Below are positions 34,968 to 44,436 of a stretch of 64,000 bases of DNA, piece after piece (within the stretch, counting starts at the first letter, position 1; every line of letters starts with the position of its first letter). Position numbers and translations under genes: made by a program. The notes under the pieces were generated by a model. It saw only the letters and a list, made by a program, of their open reading frames with translations, ran no database searches and had not been told where the DNA came from. The DNA lies in the NCBI RefSeq assembly GCF_900177625.1, contig NZ_FXAU01000005.1:124001-188000 (forward strand), in the 5' to 3' direction. This DNA is from Sphingobacterium psychroaquaticum (GTDB taxonomy: Bacteria > Bacteroidota > Bacteroidia > Sphingobacteriales > Sphingobacteriaceae).

Positions 34968-36500
34968 TTATTTATCAATATTTGTATTAAAGATTGTTTC
35001 CGCTTCGGTATCGTCAAACAAGTGAATCTGTTTGGCCAGCTTCTTTTTCATTTGCTTCACCACTCTCTGATACGCCGGATCTGTATAGCAGTTGCGAAGT
35101 TCAGCAGGATCCTTTTGTAGATCAAAAAGCTCCCAGCTTTCCACACGCTTGTAGTATCGAATCAGCTTGTAGCGATCATCACGAACACCAAAGTGCGGAC
35201 TCACAGCATGTTCGCCATTTTCAAAGTAATGGTAAAACAAATCTTTACGGTGTTCCTGCTTTGGTTTTTGGAGTATATGGACAAAGGACTCTCCCTGCAT
35301 TGCGGCAGGTTTCTTAACGGACGCAAGCTCCAACAACGTTGGTGCTATATCTGCATTCACCACTTTCGCGTTGAGCTCCGTGTGCGGTTTAATAAGTGGG
35401 GGGTAACGCATAACCATTGGCGTACGGAAAGACTCCTCATACATCCAGCGCTTATCGAACCAGCCATGCTCGCCCATATAGAAGCCTTGATCTGACAGAT
35501 AGATAACAATAGTATTATCCGTTAGCTGGCGTTGGTCGACATAATCCAACACTTTACCAATATTACGATCCATGGACTCTGCTGTATTGAGATAATCAAT
35601 CATATAGCGATTGAACTTCCACTCAGCAAGTGCTTTTCCGGTAAGGTTAGCATTTTCTAGTTGTTCATAAATCGGGCGATAGTAAGCGATATAGCTGTCT
35701 TTTTGTGCTTGTGACATCCGTTTGAAGTTGCCGTCTTTCATCATATCCTCTACTGATTTGAACATCTTCAGGTCGTAGCCCATCTGCATATCCTTGTCGA
35801 TAGACATTTCTTGTAATGCCGCTGCTTTGCGTGTACTATAATCATCGTTGAATGTTTCGGGAAGAGGAAAGTTAAGGGTATCATAGCGACCAAAATCTTG
35901 TGGATCAGGCATCCATGTGCGATGCGTCGCTTTATGTCCAATAACCAGGCAGAATGGTTTGTTCTGGTCTAAGGTATCCAACCAGTTTAGCGCTTTCTCG
36001 GTGACGATATCGGACACATAACCCTCGTTGCGATGGCGGCCTTCTTTACTGATGAAATCAGGATTAAAATACGTTCCTTGACCTACTAGAATGTCGTAGT
36101 AATTGAACCCTTGTAGTTTATCACCCAAGTGTATTTTTCCTACCCAAGCGGTGTTGTACCCGACCTGTTGCAGCTGTTTTACAAATAGATCCTGACTGAA
36201 ATCAAATTCTGATGTTTCATTGTCCTTAAAGCCATTTTTATGACTGTATTTCCCCGTCAGCAAGGTGGCGCGGGCTGGCCCGCAGATGGAATTGTTGACG
36301 AATGTGTTTTTAAACAAAGCGCCTTCGTTTGCAATACGATCGATATTGGGCGTTTTGCCGTGCTTCGAACCGTATGCACCAATAGTTTGGTAAGCGTGGT
36401 CGTCAGAAATAATGATGATGATATTGGGTTGCCGCTGGGCATGTGTGCGGATACTTATCGCACACATGATCAGAAGCAGGGAAATAAACGATTTCCTCAT
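34968..36500 (-). CDS. Type I (Cys-type) sulfatase, secreted (copy 2)
   Basis: A 510-residue S1 sulfatase: signal peptide 1-21, metal site IIIISDDHAYQTI (Asp33-Asp34), formylglycine motif CGPAR at Cys73-Arg77 followed by ATLLTGKY, later VGKIHLG and a YLSDQGFYMGEHGWFDKRWM block typical of heparan/chondroitin-type (iduronate-2- or N-sulfoglucosamine-like) sulfatases. It clearly belongs to a different subfamily from copy 1. It overlaps the upstream BACON-like gene by four bases (ATGA) and so is translated with the SusCD operon. Maturation by an anSME is needed; none is encoded here. Confidence 0.93.
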   Translation of the reverse strand: MRKSFISLLLIMCAISIRTHAQRQPNIIIIISDDHAYQTIGAYGSKHGKTPNIDRIANEGALFKNTFVNNSICGPARATLLTGKYSHKNGFKDNETSEFDFSQDLFVKQLQQVGYNTAWVGKIHLGDKLQGFNYYDILVGQGTYFNPDFISKEGRHRNEGYVSDIVTEKALNWLDTLDQNKPFCLVIGHKATHRTWMPDPQDFGRYDTLNFPLPETFNDDYSTRKAAALQEMSIDKDMQMGYDLKMFKSVEDMMKDGNFKRMSQAQKDSYIAYYRPIYEQLENANLTGKALAEWKFNRYMIDYLNTAESMDRNIGKVLDYVDQRQLTDNTIVIYLSDQGFYMGEHGWFDKRWMYEESFRTPMVMRYPPLIKPHTELNAKVVNADIAPTLLELASVKKPAAMQGESFVHILQKPKQEHRKDLFYHYFENGEHAVSPHFGVRDDRYKLIRYYKRVESWELFDLQKDPAELRNCYTDPAYQRVVKQMKKKLAKQIHLFDDTEAETIFNTNIDK

Positions 36501-36880
36501 AATGCTTTTTGTTTAAAATTAATAGTTACCTCTTCGCTTGATGTAGAATTGATTTTAACCCATCCTGTTCGCTGGAGGCCAGTATCATTTGCTTTGATAC
36601 TCAATTTCTGCGTAACGGTGCCCGAGCCATACCTCCGCTCAACGCTGTACCACTGTACATTATCAGGCAGGGTAATCCACCAGCCATTGGTGCTTCCTTC
36701 GATCGTCAGCGTAAAGGTTCCAGCACCTTTTTCTATTTCATTCGTGATGGTACTACTCACCTGAAACGGTCCAGGTATAGGTTTGGTGGGCAGGTTTTCT
36801 TTTTTACAGCTACTAAATGTAATTAAAAAGCAGAGGATGAGAAAACCGTATTTTCTTTTTTCTAATAATAATGTCTTCAT
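36497..36880 (-). CDS. BACON-like lipoprotein of the SusCD locus
   Basis: A 127-residue protein with a lipobox (LITFSS with Cys25) and about 90 residues of all-beta sequence resembling one BACON domain (GWWITLPDNVQWYSVER, then GTVTQKLSIKANDTG and GWVKINSTSSEEVTINF). BACON domains often bind carbohydrate or mucin-type surfaces. It follows SusD and precedes the sulfatase, the position used by surface glycan-binding proteins, though it is much smaller than most. Start ATG at 36880 gives a normal lipoprotein signal; the longer frame overlaps the susD end. Confidence 0.75.
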   Translation of the reverse strand: MKTLLLEKRKYGFLILCFLITFSSCKKENLPTKPIPGPFQVSSTITNEIEKGAGTFTLTIEGSTNGWWITLPDNVQWYSVERRYGSGTVTQKLSIKANDTGLQRTGWVKINSTSSEEVTINFKQKAL

Positions 36881-36891
36881 AATTGTCAATG

Positions 36892-38721
36892 TTACCAGTT
36901 CGGGTTTTGTTTCCATTTTCCATTTGTGAGTTCGATCATCCTTTGCTGGATAGGTAGTAAATAGTCTCGGTCTGTGCGAAAACGATATCCATTTGGAAGC
37001 ACACTTTTGTATGGGTCCATGTAGCGTGTTGCATCTCCCGGGTTTCCTGTTAAATAGAAATTAATGCTTTTACCTGTTGGTGCCGTATCATAATAGAGGA
37101 GATTATCTTTGTAGAATCCTGTTGTTGTGTTTTCTTGCACAATGTTGCTCCCCGTAAATAAAATACCTAAAGGACGTTTGCCTACAATAAGTTGATCTGC
37201 AGCAGCCCAACGGAAGATATCCTGTAAACGAGTGCCTTCTGCAACCATTTCTACACGACGCTCACGGCGCACGGCTTGGATATACTTGCTCAATGTAGAG
37301 AAAGGATATTCCACGGAGGCGTTGTATTCTCGATCGAAATCCATATCAGGCATATTGATACGAGCGCGCAGTGGACGGAGGGCTTCAATGATTTTAGTCG
37401 GGTCTTCCTGAAGCTCAGCAAGTGCTTCCGCATAGTTGAGCAATACCTCTGCATATCGGAAGTAGATAACAGGAGCTGCACTCATCCCGTCATCTGTGGT
37501 GGCAGCCATATTCGTGTATTCTACATATTTGTAAAGGGGATATCCTGTTGTAGAACGATTAAAACCACTTTGGTTGATGGGTGGAAAGTTTGCGGCAACT
37601 GCATCTGGGCGAAGTGGTGCCTGCGGTAAAACGGCCGTTTGCGCCAAACGAGGGTCGCGAACGCTCGGTCGCATGTCTTGACCATAGATTTTTTGAATCT
37701 CCGTTTGTAAAGCGCCAGTAAAAGGCTTTCCATCGTATGTCAAGTAGTCCCCAACTAGGCTTTGCGTTAAGCCAATATCTCCACCGCCGGTGGACAGATA
37801 CTTAGAGACACCGTGACCGATGTTTTCAGCCGGATTATGCTTACGGTAAAGCATCACCTCTCCATTGTTGGATAGGTCTGCTGTGTTGAACATGTTGCGG
37901 TAGTCGTCGTTGTATTTTCCCGTACTGTAAATCCGCCAGCGATTTCCATCGATAATTTCCTTTGCCGCATCTCGTGCTTGGGTTAAGTAGCTTTTTATCT
38001 TATCTTCTGTTATCGTTGCGGTAAAGAAAGGCGTGTTCTTTAGCTTATGGTAACGCTGCCATGTACCTTCATATAAGGCGACTCGAGACTTGAGGGAAAG
38101 TGCGACATCGCGGTGCACCCGCATTGTACTGTTATTGGCCTGGACTTTTAGTAGGTTGATAGAGCGATCCAAATCGCTCAGTATGGAGTCCACAATAACC
38201 ACACGACTATCTCGCTCCAGATACGTCGACTCATCTTCTGAATTCAAGAGGGTGTTCACCCACGATACATCACCATATTTTTTGACGAGCGTAAAGTAAT
38301 GCCAAGCCCTAAAAAAGTATGCTTCCCCGAGATATTGATTGATATCGGCTTGGTTGCCTTTTGCATGTACAGACTGTTTTATAAAGAAGTTTACCGACCG
38401 TATTTGCTTGTACTCGTCAATAGCTGTGGCATTGGATACCGTCATTTGCCCATTGAGCCTGTTGTCGACCGTCGTGAAGATCATGTTGTCGGTTTTCGCA
38501 TCGTCAAAAGCAATTCCATTTCCGCCAGTAAAGGCCGGATGACTAGGTAATCCCTGATAAAACTGATTCAGATATAGGCGTAGCTCGTTGGTCGATGATA
38601 GACTTCCGCTCGTTGACAATTGGTCGAGCGGTTCGCGGTCAAGGAAACTACTGTCGCATCCAGAAAAAAGGATGCTCAGGAGCCCTAATATAAAGTATGT
38701 AGGATTATTCTTATGTTTCAT
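36892..38721 (-). CDS. RagB/SusD-family nutrient uptake outer-membrane lipoprotein
   Basis: A 609-residue SusD homologue: lipobox FSG with Cys22 (GCDSSFLDREPLDQL, the conserved SusD start), helical TPR scaffold with EAYFFRAWHYFTLVKKYGDV, and the C-terminal SusD block RRERRVEMVAEGTRLQDIFR. It would form the lid over the SusC channel encoded 8 bases upstream and capture a ligand at the cell surface. The ligand is not identifiable from the sequence, though coupling with a sulfatase implies a sulfated compound. Confidence 0.95.
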   Translation of the reverse strand: MKHKNNPTYFILGLLSILFSGCDSSFLDREPLDQLSTSGSLSSTNELRLYLNQFYQGLPSHPAFTGGNGIAFDDAKTDNMIFTTVDNRLNGQMTVSNATAIDEYKQIRSVNFFIKQSVHAKGNQADINQYLGEAYFFRAWHYFTLVKKYGDVSWVNTLLNSEDESTYLERDSRVVIVDSILSDLDRSINLLKVQANNSTMRVHRDVALSLKSRVALYEGTWQRYHKLKNTPFFTATITEDKIKSYLTQARDAAKEIIDGNRWRIYSTGKYNDDYRNMFNTADLSNNGEVMLYRKHNPAENIGHGVSKYLSTGGGDIGLTQSLVGDYLTYDGKPFTGALQTEIQKIYGQDMRPSVRDPRLAQTAVLPQAPLRPDAVAANFPPINQSGFNRSTTGYPLYKYVEYTNMAATTDDGMSAAPVIYFRYAEVLLNYAEALAELQEDPTKIIEALRPLRARINMPDMDFDREYNASVEYPFSTLSKYIQAVRRERRVEMVAEGTRLQDIFRWAAADQLIVGKRPLGILFTGSNIVQENTTTGFYKDNLLYYDTAPTGKSINFYLTGNPGDATRYMDPYKSVLPNGYRFRTDRDYLLPIQQRMIELTNGKWKQNPNW

Positions 38722-38729
38722 AACGGCAA

Positions 38730-41700
38730 TTAGAAGTTAATATTAAGACCAAAGGAATAAACTTTACTCAATGGATATATCTTACCCATTCCAGAGCCCC
38801 CTTCAATCGTCTCGGGATCAAACATTTTTGCTAGCCGGCTGAACGTGAGTAAATTTTCGCCACTTACGAAGACGTTAATCCGTTCAAACTTCCACCGTTG
38901 CGTCAGTGCTTTTGGAAGGCTGTAGTTAATGGTTAGGTTTTTAAGGCGTAAATATGCCGCACTCTGTAGGTAACGTGTTGATGTAAGTTGCGTTTTATTG
39001 ATGTATGAATTAATGGCGCCAGCAGGTGCGGCGTAAGGATTTGGATAGTAACCATCCGGATTGTTTTCCGAGAAATAATCTAAATGTTGATTAAAAACGG
39101 TTACCTGTGCAAGCGCTCCCGCTCCCCAGAAATAGGCGTCCGCAAAACCGGGACTGTAGTCTCTTTTACCAATTCCTTGCCACAGCATATTTAATGATAG
39201 ATCCTTCCAGCTCAAACCTCCTGAAAAGCTGTAGCTGTAACGAGGTGTGCTATTGCCGATAATCGATAAATCACCCATATCACCTATACGGTTGTTACCA
39301 TTATTGATTTTGCCGTCTTCATTGGTGTCTAGGTACATGAGGTCACCAGGAATCCAGTCACGCGCTGAAATAAATGAACGATCCAGTTTGTTGTAAACAT
39401 CTGCCTCAGCTTTGGTCCGGATAAGTTGGTTCGCTTGGTACCCCCAAATCTCGCCCGCGGTACGGCCTTCGTACCATTGGCTTGCCGGGTTAAATTTTGT
39501 TGGATTCTGGTATTTGGTAACGACCGATACGTAATCGTTTAATATTAAACCTAAATTGTAGCCCCAATCGTCATTAATCTTATCGCGCCATTTGATATTT
39601 AACTCCCAACCGCGGGTGCGTAAATCGGCATTATTACTCCTTGCTGGGGTGGTTCCAAAAAGGTCGGCAACATCCTTAGAAGGACCAAGCATATCTTTCG
39701 TATTCCGTTGGTATAGGTCTACTGTTCCTGTTAATCGGTAGTTTAGGAACGTAAAATCTAGACCCGCGTTCGCGCTTCTTACTTTCTCCCAGGTTATTAA
39801 AGGATTGAAAGCTCCCGGTGCGTTGATGTAGCTCTCTCGTCCATTCTGAAAATAGTAGGAACCTCCGCTACCATTTGCTCCAGGGACAACGATGCTCATA
39901 TTTTCCGAATAAGCGTACAGTCCGGCACCAGCTTGGTTCCCGAGCGAACCGTATGAACCTCTGATTTTCAACTGATCGATCCAGCCTACTTTATTCTTGA
40001 TAAAGGACTCTTCGCTCATGTTGTAAGCTGCTGATATAGATGGAAAGAAGCCCCATCTGTTTCCGCGGGCAAAGCGAGAAGATCCGTCGTATCGACCATT
40101 GACCTCTAATAAATATTTCTGATTGAAGTTGTAGTTTACACGAGCAAAAACACCTCGGGTAGCCCAGTGGTTTCTCGCTTCGTTACTCGTTTTGGTACCG
40201 GTCGAAAGATTGATCCCAGGACGGTCGAAACTTATTAAGTCTATGGACGAAGAGTACAGCTGTTTAAAGGTATTTAACTCCTGCTGAAAACCAGCCGTGA
40301 GGTCAAAATTATGCTTGCCAGCGGCCACTTTGTAGTTGGTGTATATGTTGGGTGTGAGGTAGTTATTATTGTTCATCATGCGTTCGTAGCTACCGCCGAG
40401 TGGGATGTTGTATTCCGAACGATTTACTAAATAAGTCGTGCCATCAATACCATAGATTGTGCCGGGAAGTTTTAGTATTTCGTTCGCACTATTGTCTAGA
40501 CGATAGTTTAGATCGGCAAAGATCTTCCAATTTTTGAGAGGAGATATTTCCAGTCCGCCGAGTAGGGCCAATGTGTTGTCCGTCAGGTTGTCTTTTGAGC
40601 CAGATTGTAGATAAGGAACCATGGATTGTTCGGTCCAGTTTCCGTAAAAATCGTAGGGGGAGACATTGGGGCGCATCCGTGCCAGATTGTGAAAGAACAT
40701 GCCTTCAAAACCAGCCAGCGGACTTTGGTTGTTGCTTCTTGTATATTTTACATTTGCTTTTACCTTTAGCCAAGAGGTTAAGCTCGACTGAATGGAACTA
40801 TTGAAGTTATAACGTTTGTAGTTGATGTCGGCGTAACGTAAAATCCCGTCTTCATCATAGAAACCACCTGAAACATAAAACTGCGTTCCAGCGTTTCCGC
40901 CACTCATGCTGACGTTATAGTTCTGACGGAGCGCCGTAGGCTTGTAGTGTAGGTCAAACCAATTGGTATTGGCAACGCCATTGGCACTATTTTCCCAACT
41001 TGCATAGTTATTGGTATTGACTTCAGGAAAGATGGAGACACTGGTCGGATCATTGATGTATTGTTGGAGTAGAGCAATCTTGTCCTCGGAATACTGTTTT
41101 GTGCCCAGTGCATTAAACGTTGCAGCATTGAAGAAATTAGCAAAGTCTACCGAATTGACCATTTCTGGCAATTTTACTGGAGAGGTCAAGCCTGTGTTAC
41201 TACTTACGTTGATCGTTTTTTTGCCCGCAGCACCTTTTTTGGTGGTCACCAAAATTACGCCATAAGCGGCGCGTGATCCATATATAGCCGAGGCCGATGC
41301 ATCTTTTAGAACGGAGATATTCTCAATATCACTCGCGTTGACATCCGCCAGTGACATCTCCATGCCGTCTACTAATACGTATGGTCCGTCTGTACCGCTA
41401 AGATTTCCCATACCACGTACGTTGAGGTTAAAGCTTTGTCCAGGTTTGGTATTGCCTCCAACATTAACATTAAGGCCAGGGACAACGCCCTGTAGACTTT
41501 GTGTCGCATTGACGACAGGTCTGTTTTCGAGCTCTTTTCCATTTATGGTGGAAACAGCTCCCGTTAAGTTGATACGTTTTTGTGCACCATAACCGACCAC
41601 AACAACCTCCTCTAGATGTGCCAGATCTTCTTTGAGTTGGATTTGTACAGCCGTTGTGCTAAATGGAATTTCTTGCGTAATAAAACCAATACTACTGATC

Positions 41701-42224
41701 TGTATCATACTTTGTTGGTTTTTTACGGGAAGGGAAAACTCACCGTTATCATTTGTGAGCGTACCTTTATCGGATCCTTTTTCCTTAATCGATACACCAG
41801 GTAGCGGTTCTCCTTTACTATTTACAACCTTTCCTGTGCTGGTTAATTCCTGGTTGTCTATTTGAGAAAGGATAACGCGTCCACCTTGGATCTGTTGCAT
41901 ACGGAAACCTGTTGTGGCTAAAATGGGCGCTAACAGCTGTTTCCATGGTTTATTGTATGCATTTATCTCCTCGATTACAACCTTATCAACCTGTTTGTCG
42001 CTATAAATAAACCGCAGGTCTGTTTGTTTCTCGATAAGCTGGATGAGATTTTTGAACTTGATGTTTTTGTTTTTTAATGTTACATTTCCTTGTGCTAAGC
42101 TTGTTATAGCGTAACTATTGTAGCAGAAAGCGACAATAAGCAGCAATGTAAATTTTACCATGAGGATCCACTTTAGGCAATAAAGAATAGGCACATGACT
42201 TCCAGCATGTGGGTTTTTTTTCAT
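38730..42224 (-). CDS. SusC/RagA-family TonB-linked outer-membrane receptor with STN domain
   Basis: A 1164-residue protein. After the signal segment (to about residue 45) it has an STN/secretin-like domain (about 48-125, KFKNLIQLIEKQTDLRFIYS), a CarboxypepD-reg-like domain (about 130-215, TGKVVNSKGEPLPGVSIKEK), a plug starting LEEVVVVGYGAQKRINLTGA, and the SusC signature SVLKDASASAIYGSRAAYGV, then the barrel ending YSFGLNINF. The STN domain fits signalling to the FecR anti-sigma encoded just upstream, so this SusC is probably a transducing receptor that induces its own locus. Together with SusD it imports an oligosaccharide-like ligand. Confidence 0.95.
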   Translation of the reverse strand: MKKNPHAGSHVPILYCLKWILMVKFTLLLIVAFCYNSYAITSLAQGNVTLKNKNIKFKNLIQLIEKQTDLRFIYSDKQVDKVVIEEINAYNKPWKQLLAPILATTGFRMQQIQGGRVILSQIDNQELTSTGKVVNSKGEPLPGVSIKEKGSDKGTLTNDNGEFSLPVKNQQSMIQISSIGFITQEIPFSTTAVQIQLKEDLAHLEEVVVVGYGAQKRINLTGAVSTINGKELENRPVVNATQSLQGVVPGLNVNVGGNTKPGQSFNLNVRGMGNLSGTDGPYVLVDGMEMSLADVNASDIENISVLKDASASAIYGSRAAYGVILVTTKKGAAGKKTINVSSNTGLTSPVKLPEMVNSVDFANFFNAATFNALGTKQYSEDKIALLQQYINDPTSVSIFPEVNTNNYASWENSANGVANTNWFDLHYKPTALRQNYNVSMSGGNAGTQFYVSGGFYDEDGILRYADINYKRYNFNSSIQSSLTSWLKVKANVKYTRSNNQSPLAGFEGMFFHNLARMRPNVSPYDFYGNWTEQSMVPYLQSGSKDNLTDNTLALLGGLEISPLKNWKIFADLNYRLDNSANEILKLPGTIYGIDGTTYLVNRSEYNIPLGGSYERMMNNNNYLTPNIYTNYKVAAGKHNFDLTAGFQQELNTFKQLYSSSIDLISFDRPGINLSTGTKTSNEARNHWATRGVFARVNYNFNQKYLLEVNGRYDGSSRFARGNRWGFFPSISAAYNMSEESFIKNKVGWIDQLKIRGSYGSLGNQAGAGLYAYSENMSIVVPGANGSGGSYYFQNGRESYINAPGAFNPLITWEKVRSANAGLDFTFLNYRLTGTVDLYQRNTKDMLGPSKDVADLFGTTPARSNNADLRTRGWELNIKWRDKINDDWGYNLGLILNDYVSVVTKYQNPTKFNPASQWYEGRTAGEIWGYQANQLIRTKAEADVYNKLDRSFISARDWIPGDLMYLDTNEDGKINNGNNRIGDMGDLSIIGNSTPRYSYSFSGGLSWKDLSLNMLWQGIGKRDYSPGFADAYFWGAGALAQVTVFNQHLDYFSENNPDGYYPNPYAAPAGAINSYINKTQLTSTRYLQSAAYLRLKNLTINYSLPKALTQRWKFERINVFVSGENLLTFSRLAKMFDPETIEGGSGMGKIYPLSKVYSFGLNINF

Positions 42225-42296
42225 AACTTTAGAATTAGAGGTAAATAATGTAGCACAACACTTTCCTAGGGCTTTGTGCTTGTTAGTTCGTCTTTT

Positions 42297-42318
42297 GGGT
42301 ATATCTGTTGGTATACCC
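42297..42318. promoter_or_regulatory. Hairpin in the fecR-susC gap
   Basis: GGGTATA (42297-42303) and TATACCC (42312-42318) form a stem in the 129-base gap between FecR and SusC, followed by a T run on the plus strand only. Both neighbours run on the minus strand, so it is not a normal terminator for them; it may be an operator or an attenuating hairpin. Confidence 0.35.
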
Positions 42319-42353
42319 TTTTTTTGTAGTCTTTTAGTTCATAAATGATTGTT

Positions 42354-43427
42354 TTAGTAAATTATTATGCTGTCTTGTTTCTCTTTAAATTTCAGCGGAA
42401 TACCTGTTTGAATAAGTATATTCAAGATATCGCGACAATTTTTTTCTTCAAAAACACCTGAAAATGGCTCGCTACGGAGGTTGTCATTTTCAATAATGAT
42501 GGTTTTATTATACCATCTTTCCATCTTTTTAGCGATTATTTCCAGCGGGTCGTTTTGAAAGACAAGTTTATTTTTGGTCCAGAGTAGATCGAGCCCATCC
42601 CCTTTATCGGTCTGTATCTTTTTGAAATCGATGGATACCTTGGGGTTGTCCGGGGCAGCATCAATTTGTTGTCGGTTGATGCGCATCGCATTGGTCATAA
42701 TATTGGTAATCTCAATTTTTTCACCCGGCTTCATAATGAAGGATCGTGTTTTTCCACTGTCTTTCACCTTCAGGTTAACCTTTCCTTCAAAGAGGGCGGT
42801 TTCCATTTTTTGTTCTTCCGGATAGGCCCGTACATTAAATTGCGTACCCAGCACCTCAATGGTATTCCCATAAGCGTCTAACAAGAATGGCATCTCTTTA
42901 TTTTTGGCAACGTTAAAATATGCTTCACCCGATAAATGAACATTTCTGTTCGTTATGCCATATTCCGCGTCATATTTCAACTGGCTCTCGCCATTCAGCC
43001 AAATCTCCGTACCATCCTTTAGGCGAAAAAACTTACGCTCACTTTTGGCACATGCGAGCGTAATGGTGGCGACTTGCTCTGAAGGGAGGTATTGATAGCT
43101 TATACCGGATATAACAAAGAACAGTGCTACCGCAGCAAGTGCAAGTAATTTCTTTTTGGTGTATTTCTTTTGGACTTTCTTTTCGTTTGACACGAGGTAT
43201 CCGCTTTCGTTCGGTTGATATTTATCTTTTGATTTTTCAAAGACGGATTCTGCCGCAACGCTACTGGATACGCTAGGCTGTTTGCTTTTTGTAAGGTAAA
43301 GGTATAGGTCGATTTTATTTTCATCTTCCGCCATCAGATTATATAGCGACTCTTGCTCCGAGGGAGAAATGCTATTATCTAAAAACTTTTGAATCAATTG
43401 TAAAAAGTATTGATCTTCCGATGACAT
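42354..43427 (-). CDS. FecR-family anti-sigma factor with DUF4974 domain
   Basis: A 357-residue single-pass protein. The cytoplasmic N-terminus (FLQLIQKFLDNSISPSEQES) binds the sigma factor; one transmembrane helix is at about residues 96-115; the periplasmic part contains the FecR domain (SERKFFRLKDGTEIWLNGES ... GEAYFNVAKNKEMPFLLDAY) and a C-terminal DUF4974 domain (VFQNDPLEIIAKKMERWY). It would receive the signal from the STN domain of the SusC-like receptor. ATG 43427 gives the conserved MSSEDQYF start; the longer reading begins with an unlikely cysteine-rich stretch. Confidence 0.93.
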   Translation of the reverse strand: MSSEDQYFLQLIQKFLDNSISPSEQESLYNLMAEDENKIDLYLYLTKSKQPSVSSSVAAESVFEKSKDKYQPNESGYLVSNEKKVQKKYTKKKLLALAAVALFFVISGISYQYLPSEQVATITLACAKSERKFFRLKDGTEIWLNGESQLKYDAEYGITNRNVHLSGEAYFNVAKNKEMPFLLDAYGNTIEVLGTQFNVRAYPEEQKMETALFEGKVNLKVKDSGKTRSFIMKPGEKIEITNIMTNAMRINRQQIDAAPDNPKVSIDFKKIQTDKGDGLDLLWTKNKLVFQNDPLEIIAKKMERWYNKTIIIENDNLRSEPFSGVFEEKNCRDILNILIQTGIPLKFKEKQDSIIIY

Positions 43428-43483
43428 ACTACTGCTTTTACAGATAAGACACATCAGAAAATTAAATCCCCCAATAGAAAAAA

Positions 43484-44035
43484 TTATTTTTTTTCTTTCA
43501 AGAGGAAATACAGTTTTTTTAAGGCTAATTGGATGTGCCTGTCGACTGTTTTTGGAGAGATTCCCATACTCTCTCCTGCTTCTTTATAGGTTAGTTGATA
43601 ATCTTTTACCAATAGGAAGGCTTCCTTGGTTTTGGGGGATAGTTGATTGATCGCTCCCTCTATTTCTTGCATCCTTTCATTTGATAACAAGAGTGTTTCT
43701 GGCGAAAGGTCATCAATGAGATTGTCTTTATGACTAGATACGGGCTCATATTGAATGACTTTGTTTCTCAGCTGATTGAGGCAGCTGTTTTTTGTGGCTC
43801 GATAAAGGTAGGCGGAGATGGATTTGACTTCTATAAATCGGTCACCAAGGTTCCACGTTCTCCAGAGAACCTCTGAAGCAATATCTTCCGCTTGAAGATC
43901 GTCTCGAACAATAGAAAAAGCGTAATCCTTAAGAACCACAAAATTGCGGAGAAAGAACTGTTTAAATACATGTTCATCCCGCCCTATTGCGATCATAAGC
44001 TTTTGCTCATCCGTTAATTCTTGAATCTCTTGCAT
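43484..44035 (-). CDS. ECF RNA polymerase sigma factor of the SusCD/sulfatase locus
   Basis: A 183-residue FecI-like sigma factor. Region 2: FFLRNFVVLKDYAFSIVRDD and QAEDIASEVLWRTWNLGDRF. Region 4: INQLSPKTKEAFLLVKDYQL then YKEAGESMGISPKTVDRHIQ. It starts the minus-strand locus and is separated from its FecR partner by about 56 bases. It differs from the ECF sigma at 20325, so the window contains two independent sigma/anti-sigma circuits. Confidence 0.94.
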   Translation of the reverse strand: MQEIQELTDEQKLMIAIGRDEHVFKQFFLRNFVVLKDYAFSIVRDDLQAEDIASEVLWRTWNLGDRFIEVKSISAYLYRATKNSCLNQLRNKVIQYEPVSSHKDNLIDDLSPETLLLSNERMQEIEGAINQLSPKTKEAFLLVKDYQLTYKEAGESMGISPKTVDRHIQLALKKLYFLLKEKK

Positions 44036-44129
44036 GCTTTTGGTTTTGAATCAGGTCGCTCTAAGTTAAGGAAATCATTTAAGGATTTGGCGTAAATATT
44101 TGTCTGATCTAGATCTTCATTTTCTGCTT

Positions 44130-44174
44130 AACCCTATCATTATGGGAATGAAACTCTATCATTTTGATAGGGTT
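44130..44174. promoter_or_regulatory. Repeat-rich operator-like element between the ECF sigma gene and the kdp operon
   Basis: AACCCTATCA (44130-44139) is inverted exactly as TGATAGGGTT (44165-44174). Within it CTATCATT appears twice in direct orientation (44134-44141 and 44156-44163), 22 bases apart, about two helical turns. The region lies in the 241-base gap between divergent transcription units, so it could control either the ECF sigma gene or the potassium operon. Confidence 0.45.
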
Positions 44175-44276
44175 GAAGAATTTTACACTTTTCAAAAATA
44201 TCGTATCGCGCTCTAGATGAGTCTGTTACTTTTTTTTCTTGTTCGTTGGAACATTCTTTGGCACAAGGGGAATAGT

Positions 44277-44426
44277 ATGCAAAGACAAGCAAATATGAAA
44301 ATTAAAAAAAGCGGGAAGGCTCCGCCGGCTAAAAGTAAGCTTCATCCCTCAATAGCACAGTTAATTATTGGCGCGCTACGGACAGGGAAAGTAAATGTAA
44401 TCGCAACAGATAAATTTCATCCGTAA
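44277..44426 (+). CDS. Possible small basic protein at the head of the kdp operon
   Basis: A 49-residue frame rich in Lys/Pro at its start (KIKKSGKAPPAKSKLHPS) and then amphipathic (IAQLIIGALRTGKVNVIA). It precedes the other kdp genes without interruption. I do not recognise a family and give it only moderate weight. The open frame extends back to 44217, but the ATG at 44277 yields the more plausible soluble product. Confidence 0.35.
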   Translation: MQRQANMKIKKSGKAPPAKSKLHPSIAQLIIGALRTGKVNVIATDKFHP

Positions 44427-44436
44427 AAAAAGAAAT

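Noticed and set aside
44240..44280. TTGGCAC-like box resembling a sigma-54 promoter before the kdp small ORFs
   Set aside because: The required GC at the -12 position is absent with GG-N10-GC spacing.
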